A stretch of DNA of 10,985 nucleotides from Spirochaetota bacterium (GTDB lineage: Bacteria; Spirochaetota; Spirochaetia; DSM-27196; PWMO01): positions 1 through 10,985 of the forward strand of contig JAAAOH010000253.1 of assembly GCA_009908925.1 (NCBI GenBank), read 5' to 3'. Of this stretch, positions 7,766 to 10,985 are shown piece after piece. The notes under the pieces were generated by a model, which saw only the letters and a program-made list of their open reading frames with translations, was not told the origin of the DNA and did no database searches. A program made the translations under genes and the position numbers. The stretch's first letter is position 1. Each line of letters starts with the position of its first letter.

Positions 7766-8797
7766 ATGCGTCTTACACACAGAGCGCTCCTGCCGTTCGC
7801 GCTGCTCCTGGCTGCGGTCGTCGTGATTCCCGCACAGGAAGCGGAGGTTGCCTATCTGGAAGGTTTTCCCGAGCTGAAGACCTCCGCCGGCAGCCGCTAT
7901 GAGCTCGATTTCGGCGATCTCGTCGAGTCGGGAGACTCGGTGATCACCGGGCCCACCGACTATGCGGAGCTCGCGCGTGGCGCCGGGAATACCATCCGCG
8001 TGAACGAGAACACGGTCTTCACCCTTCAACAGGTGGAGCGCGAGGGCCGCACCGAAACGGTGCTCCAGAATACCGTCGGCTCGGTATCCTACCGCTTCAA
8101 CCAGGTCACCGGCCGCGAGCCGCGTATCGGCACTGCAAGCGCCGTGGCAGGCGTCCGGGGAACGGAGCTCACCGTATACGCCGGCGACGACGGTACAAGC
8201 CTCTTCGCCGTCGACTCCGGCCTCGTCGAGGTCGAGGCCGAGGGCCGGACCGTCTCTCTCTCCGAGAACGAGGCCGTCGAGGTTGTCGCGGGTCAGGCGC
8301 CCGGGGAGAAGTTCGAATGGCTCGGCGAGGAACTCGATTTCAGCACGTGGAACCAGGAGCGCCTCGACGCGTTCCTCGAGGATCCGCTGGAGGGGTTGGT
8401 GCGGATTGAGGATAGGCTTACGTTCTTCGCCGAAGAGGCAGAAGCGATGTATGCCGCTTTCGAAGAAGGGCGCGCTGAAGCCGACGCCGTGCGAGAGCAA
8501 ATAGAGGAAATGCAGGCCGACGGCGTTTCAGCGGAAGAGATTCAAGAGTTCCGTCGGGAAGAGCTCACGCCGGTGACGGAACGCTACAGCACATTAGGTT
8601 TGAACTACCGGTATTATGCGCTTTCGGCTCTTTCCATGCGCCGATTTGTCCTCGGAAAGCTCTATATGCAGATGAAAACGCGGTATGCTTTTGACTGGGA
8701 CAATCCGATTTACGTCGAGTTTGTCGAATTGTACAACGGCATCCTGGCGGAATACGAAGAGCGTATCGTCCCGCGCCTGGTGGAGGCGGACATTTGA
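7766..8797 (+). CDS. Exported FecR-domain protein with helical C-terminal region
   Basis: A 343-residue secreted protein. A signal peptide (residues 1-23, hydrophobic core LLPFALLLAAVVVI, cleavage probably after IPA) is followed by a FecR domain (PF04773) of about 30-175. This is recognised from the beta-rich layout (GD-x-V-ESGDSVITGPTDYAEL, a VNENTVFTL strand) and the diagnostic TASAVAGVRGTELTV (123-137). From about 195 to the end the chain is charged, Glu-rich and probably alpha-helical, possibly coiled-coil (220-270), and matches nothing I recognise. Unlike classic FecR it has no membrane anchor or N-terminal anti-sigma segment, and no FecI-type sigma factor or TonB receptor gene is nearby. 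The FecR domain probably serves as a periplasmic ligand- or protein-binding module. The ATG at 7766 is preferred over the GTG at 7760 because AAGAGG is correctly spaced for it. Confidence 0.85.
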   Translation: MRLTHRALLPFALLLAAVVVIPAQEAEVAYLEGFPELKTSAGSRYELDFGDLVESGDSVITGPTDYAELARGAGNTIRVNENTVFTLQQVEREGRTETVLQNTVGSVSYRFNQVTGREPRIGTASAVAGVRGTELTVYAGDDGTSLFAVDSGLVEVEAEGRTVSLSENEAVEVVAGQAPGEKFEWLGEELDFSTWNQERLDAFLEDPLEGLVRIEDRLTFFAEEAEAMYAAFEEGRAEADAVREQIEEMQADGVSAEEIQEFRREELTPVTERYSTLGLNYRYYALSALSMRRFVLGKLYMQMKTRYAFDWDNPIYVEFVELYNGILAEYEERIVPRLVEADI

Positions 8798-8810
8798 TCC
8801 GGAGGTTCCA

Positions 8811-9239
8811 ATGAAACTACATACCATTCACGTCCTAATCACGCTTCTTGCGGTTGCCGTGACCGTTCTCGCGGGTTGCAGCCTTTCCGGTCCTGAAGTG
8901 TCAATCGAAGATCGCATCAAAGACTTCGAGAGTGATCTCGATTCAGGCAAGCTGGACCAGCTATACACGCATGTGCATCCGGATAACAGCAAGCGAAATG
9001 CTCTGAAGGATCCCGCGCAATGGGTGAACTTTGAGGAAGGATCGGACTACAACTTTAAGAACATTTCCAGTTCGGGAGACAACCGTGACGTGGATGTAGA
9101 GTCGAATGACACGGATTATAGCCCCAGCGATACTTGGAAGTTCGAAATGAAAGAAGACAACCCGGGCCCGCTCGCGCGGAGCACGTGGTACATAAACGAC
9201 ATCTCCTCCAAGAACGGAAATCCCGATCCCATGCCCTAA
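8811..9239 (+). CDS. Small acidic lipoprotein of unknown function
   Basis: A 142-residue lipoprotein with signal core VLITLLAVAVTVL and lipobox LAGC (20-23, lipidated Cys23). GGAGG at 8801-8805, 5 bases before the ATG, is a good ribosome binding site, and the gap to the FecR-domain gene is only 13 bases, so the two are probably co-transcribed. The mature part is rich in Asp, Asn and Ser. It begins with a helical DRIKDFESDLDSGKLDQLY segment followed by a beta-like half, an arrangement resembling small NTF2-like/DUF4878-type lipoproteins; this is only a fold guess. Base composition is visibly less GC-rich than the flanking genes, with codons such as ATA, AAT and GAA more common. Confidence 0.8.
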   Translation: MKLHTIHVLITLLAVAVTVLAGCSLSGPEVSIEDRIKDFESDLDSGKLDQLYTHVHPDNSKRNALKDPAQWVNFEEGSDYNFKNISSSGDNRDVDVESNDTDYSPSDTWKFEMKEDNPGPLARSTWYINDISSKNGNPDPMP

Positions 9240-9253
9240 ACGGCCCTGGCCAC

Positions 9254-9910
9254 ATGAAACGCACCAAATCCCGCCTCAAGAAGGCACTGCTGACCTACTA
9301 TCCGCGGGTCTTTGAAGTGCTCGAGGCGGGGGACACGCAGTCTTTGACACTTCTCTCCAGCCAGGTTTGCCACGACGGACACCTGGCCCCCTACGCATAC
9401 GACGAATCGAAGTACCCGGCTCTGCCGAGCGGAGATCCCATCGGCAAGACGGGCCTCGCGCGGCTCGAGGGATTTCTCGACAGCGACGACAAGGCCGCGT
9501 ACATCCGTGACGCGTCATCCGAGGGTGATGCGGGGCTGGTCTGGTTCTTCTACGGCGCGCTCTGGCAGGCAGGTGAGGTGAAACGCTTGCGCTATCTTCT
9601 CGCGGGTGTGCGCGACTACGTGGATGGCGGCGAATACCGGGAAGACGGGGCGGTGAAAGCCTGGTATGCTCTTGGACGGCATATTGCCTCGGGCGGACGT
9701 GATCCGATGGTGAACAAACAGGTGACGCGGGCACACAAGGTGTATCGTGCCGGCTACGACCTCTCGGCCTCGAAGCTGAAGTCGCCGGACCACGAGGATC
9801 ACCTCCTCTATCATCGATGGATGAGGGAGCGGGGGCTCGATCCCTGGGAACTGCATCTGGCGCATAAGGCGCTCTTCACGCTGGGAAAGGCGACCGGCGC
9901 ACTATTGTAA
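9254..9910 (+). CDS. Uncharacterised cytoplasmic protein, 218 residues
   Basis: I do not recognise this protein. It has no signal peptide or membrane segment. It opens with a basic stretch (MKRTKSRLKK) and looks mostly alpha-helical. The middle part, with GLVWFFYGALWQAGEVKRL (about 97-115) and AWYALGRHIASGG (about 138-150), recalls the paired helices of TPR/Sel1-like repeats, but no clear repeat period is visible. His and Trp are frequent towards the C-terminus (HEDHLLYHRWMRERG, WELHLAHKAL). The ATG at 9254 is chosen because it lies just past the lipoprotein stop (14-base gap); the open frame further upstream only shadows that gene. No clear ribosome binding site is present, so translation may depend on coupling to the lipoprotein gene. 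Confidence 0.65.
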   Translation: MKRTKSRLKKALLTYYPRVFEVLEAGDTQSLTLLSSQVCHDGHLAPYAYDESKYPALPSGDPIGKTGLARLEGFLDSDDKAAYIRDASSEGDAGLVWFFYGALWQAGEVKRLRYLLAGVRDYVDGGEYREDGAVKAWYALGRHIASGGRDPMVNKQVTRAHKVYRAGYDLSASKLKSPDHEDHLLYHRWMRERGLDPWELHLAHKALFTLGKATGALL

Positions 9911-9952
9911 TTCGGTGAGGCCGTGCTCCCAACAGGCCGCGCCACCGACAAG

Positions 9953-9976
9953 CCGGCCGCCCGGCCGCCCGGCCGC
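9953..9976 (+). repeat. Three perfect tandem copies of an 8-base GC repeat
   Basis: CCGGCCGC occurs three times head to tail at 9953-9960, 9961-9968 and 9969-9976, followed by a degenerate remnant CCGCCGG. Each unit contains the palindrome CGGCCG, so copies can pair with each other (for example 9954-9959 with 9970-9975). It sits in the 99-base gap (9911-10009) before the HAD gene, about 20 bases upstream of its ribosome binding site. No promoter is obvious in the gap. Confidence 0.85.
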
Positions 9977-10009
9977 CCGCCGGAAAGACAACACGCAGAA
10001 AGGACTACT

Positions 10010-10735
10010 ATGCCACCACAGCCCCAAGCAGTGCTCTTCGACCTCGGAGATACACTCATCGTCGCCCGCACCTACCGCGTGGAGGCCGGGGTCGCGGCGA
10101 TGCTCGACGCAGCCGCGCACCGAAACGGCGCCACCGTGGACCAGGTGGTTGCCCTGGCGAGGGAGCTCAATGTCGAGTTTGGCCGCCGCGCCAACGACTC
10201 CTCACTCGAGTACTCGCAGCGCGTCTTCCACCGCATGCTCTACGACTCACTCGGCGTGTCATTCGATCGCTCCGAGGCAGAGCTCGAGCGGCTGTACTGG
10301 GACGCGGCTTTCGAGTTTTTGCCCGAGCCGGGCGTTGCGGAGATGCTCGCGGCGGTGCGCGAAACCGGTGTGAGAATGGGCGTTGTCAGCAACGCGTCGT
10401 TTTCCGGCGAGGTGCTTTGCCACGAGCTCGAGAAGCACGGGCTGCTTTCCTACTTCGAGTTCCTGATCTCCACCGCCGATTACGGTCTGCGAAAACCGCA
10501 TCCGCAGATCTTTCGGGTGGGCCTGCAGCGGACCGGCGTCGCGCCGGAGCAAACGTGGTACGTGGGGAACAGTCTCCAGTTCGATATGGCCGGGGCCGTG
10601 GCGGCGGGCATCACGCCGGTGTGGTACAACCGTGTCGGCGTGGAGGGGGCGGCCCCGGAAGCGGCCGGCACCATCACGCACTGGAGCGAGTTCCCGGCGC
10701 TGCTTCGCGCGGCGCGTGCCGATCCGGCGTCCTGA
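10010..10735 (+). CDS. HAD-superfamily hydrolase with altered catalytic motifs
   Basis: A 241-residue cytoplasmic protein of HAD subfamily I with a helical cap (about 20-100). Motif I is FDLGDTL with nucleophile Asp11, but the second Asp of the usual D-x-D, the general acid/base of phosphatases, is Gly13, and an Asp sits one place later. Motif II is VVSNAS (Ser127), motif III RKPHPQIF (Lys162), and motif IV YVGNSLQFDMAGA with Asn187 in place of the common first Asp and Asp192 kept. The family covers phosphatases, phosphoglycolate-like phosphatases and haloacid dehalogenases, and the substrate cannot be told. The ATG at 10010 is supported by AGAAAGGA at 9997-10004; the in-frame GTG at 9923 would add a low-complexity Pro/Arg/Ala stretch read from the repeat and is rejected. 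Confidence 0.88.
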   Translation: MPPQPQAVLFDLGDTLIVARTYRVEAGVAAMLDAAAHRNGATVDQVVALARELNVEFGRRANDSSLEYSQRVFHRMLYDSLGVSFDRSEAELERLYWDAAFEFLPEPGVAEMLAAVRETGVRMGVVSNASFSGEVLCHELEKHGLLSYFEFLISTADYGLRKPHPQIFRVGLQRTGVAPEQTWYVGNSLQFDMAGAVAAGITPVWYNRVGVEGAAPEAAGTITHWSEFPALLRAARADPAS

Positions 10736-10759
10736 GCGCCAGCGAAGGTCGATCTGAGG

Positions 10760-10985
10760 TCAGCGCGAGCGCAGGACGTCGGGAAGCGGATCGTACCATG
10801 GTCGCAGGTCGTAATCGCTGCGTCTTTGCTCTACGTCTCCCCCGTACACGAGTGTACCCCTACCAGCGGTCTCCGCGGCAATTTCGGGCCATCGGCGCAG
10901 GCTTCGTGCCATATCGCTCGTGGCGGTCGAGCCGCTCTTGATCTCCACGGGATGCAACCACGGACCTTCTTCTATGACGGCGTCG
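10760..10985 (-). CDS. C-terminal end of an AAA ATPase with DUF4143 domain (cut by window edge)
   Basis: Reading the minus strand from the window edge gives about 74 residues without a start, ending at a TGA (10762-10760). It opens with DAVIEEGPWLHPVEIKSG, then a helix SDMARSLRRWPEIA, then GTLVYGGD and DYDLRPW. This is the characteristic end of AAA_14/DUF4143 ATP-binding proteins, whose last domain resembles the PD-(D/E)xK nuclease fold (Asp, then VEIK). These proteins are usually about 380-450 residues, so most of the gene lies outside the window. It converges on the HAD gene with only 24 bases between the stops and no strong terminator. An internal TTG at 10957 could mimic a start but is not needed. 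The family is widespread, often multi-copy and patchily distributed; its function is poorly known. Confidence 0.75.
   Translation of the reverse strand, partial: DAVIEEGPWLHPVEIKSGSTATSDMARSLRRWPEIAAETAGRGTLVYGGDVEQRRSDYDLRPWYDPLPDVLRSR

Noticed and set aside
7646..8500. Minus-strand open frame of 284 codons opposite the FecR-domain gene
   Set aside because: The plus strand has a signal peptide and FecR motif with correct start signals; the antisense product resembles nothing and crosses the hairpin region.
9953..9983. CRISPR array or integration site at the GC repeat
   Set aside because: The units are 8 bases with no spacers, and there is no integrase, tRNA or cas gene nearby.
9923..10009. 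Upstream GTG start for the HAD gene
   Set aside because: It would translate the GC repeat into a low-complexity leader, and the ATG at 10010 has a proper ribosome binding site and a normal HAD N-terminus.
10726..10740. Hairpin GGCG/CGCC around the HAD stop codon as a shared terminator
   Set aside because: Only a 4-bp stem without a T-run on either strand; easily due to chance in GC-rich DNA.

Overview
The window is GC-rich, densely packed bacterial DNA. All genes but the last lie on the + strand, most are separated by short gaps or overlap by 1-4 bases, and no untranslated stretch exceeds about 100 bases. The organism has an outer membrane: there is a probable beta-barrel outer-membrane protein, two lipoproteins with clear lipoboxes, and an exported FecR-domain protein. 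The mix of acidic exported proteins, a paired-permease MacB/Lol-type ABC system, a FecR-domain protein with no sigma factor beside it, and Na/phosphate-PhoU transporters would fit a high-GC spirochaete, possibly from a saline habitat. This taxonomic guess is an inference from gene style only; no marker gene is present.

Region 1 (4-6346) looks like one transcription unit of five genes: an outer-membrane barrel protein, an ABC ATPase, two FtsX/MacB-type permeases and a Na+/phosphate cotransporter with a C-terminal PhoU-like domain. The ATPase/permease, permease/permease and permease/cotransporter junctions overlap by 4, 1 and 1 bases, which suggests translational coupling. The ABC part has separate ATPase and permease subunits and no periplasmic adaptor gene. 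It therefore looks more like a lipoprotein-release (LolCDE-like) or envelope-handling exporter than a MacAB-TolC drug pump. The barrel encoded just upstream may be its outer-membrane partner or client.

Region 2 (6391-7245) is a fold-type IV PLP aminotransferase (branched-chain/D-amino-acid aminotransferase or aminodeoxychorismate lyase group).

Region 3 (7242-9910) begins with a good sigma70-like promoter almost touching the start codon of a small lipoprotein. It continues with two tandem stem-loops, a FecR-domain exported protein, a second small lipoprotein of lower GC, and a 218-residue protein I cannot identify. This is the least explained part of the window. The four genes lie in one direction with short gaps, so they may form an envelope-associated operon.

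Region 4 (9911-10985) holds a 99-base leader with three perfect copies of an 8-base GC repeat, then a HAD-like hydrolase with altered catalytic motifs. At the right edge, convergent on the minus strand, is the C-terminal end of a DUF4143-type AAA ATPase, cut by the window boundary.

I found no rRNA, tRNA, CRISPR array, transposase or phage gene, and no unmistakable new system. The best leads are the promoter/start arrangement at 7242-7284, the hairpin pair in front of the FecR gene, and the unknown genes around it.
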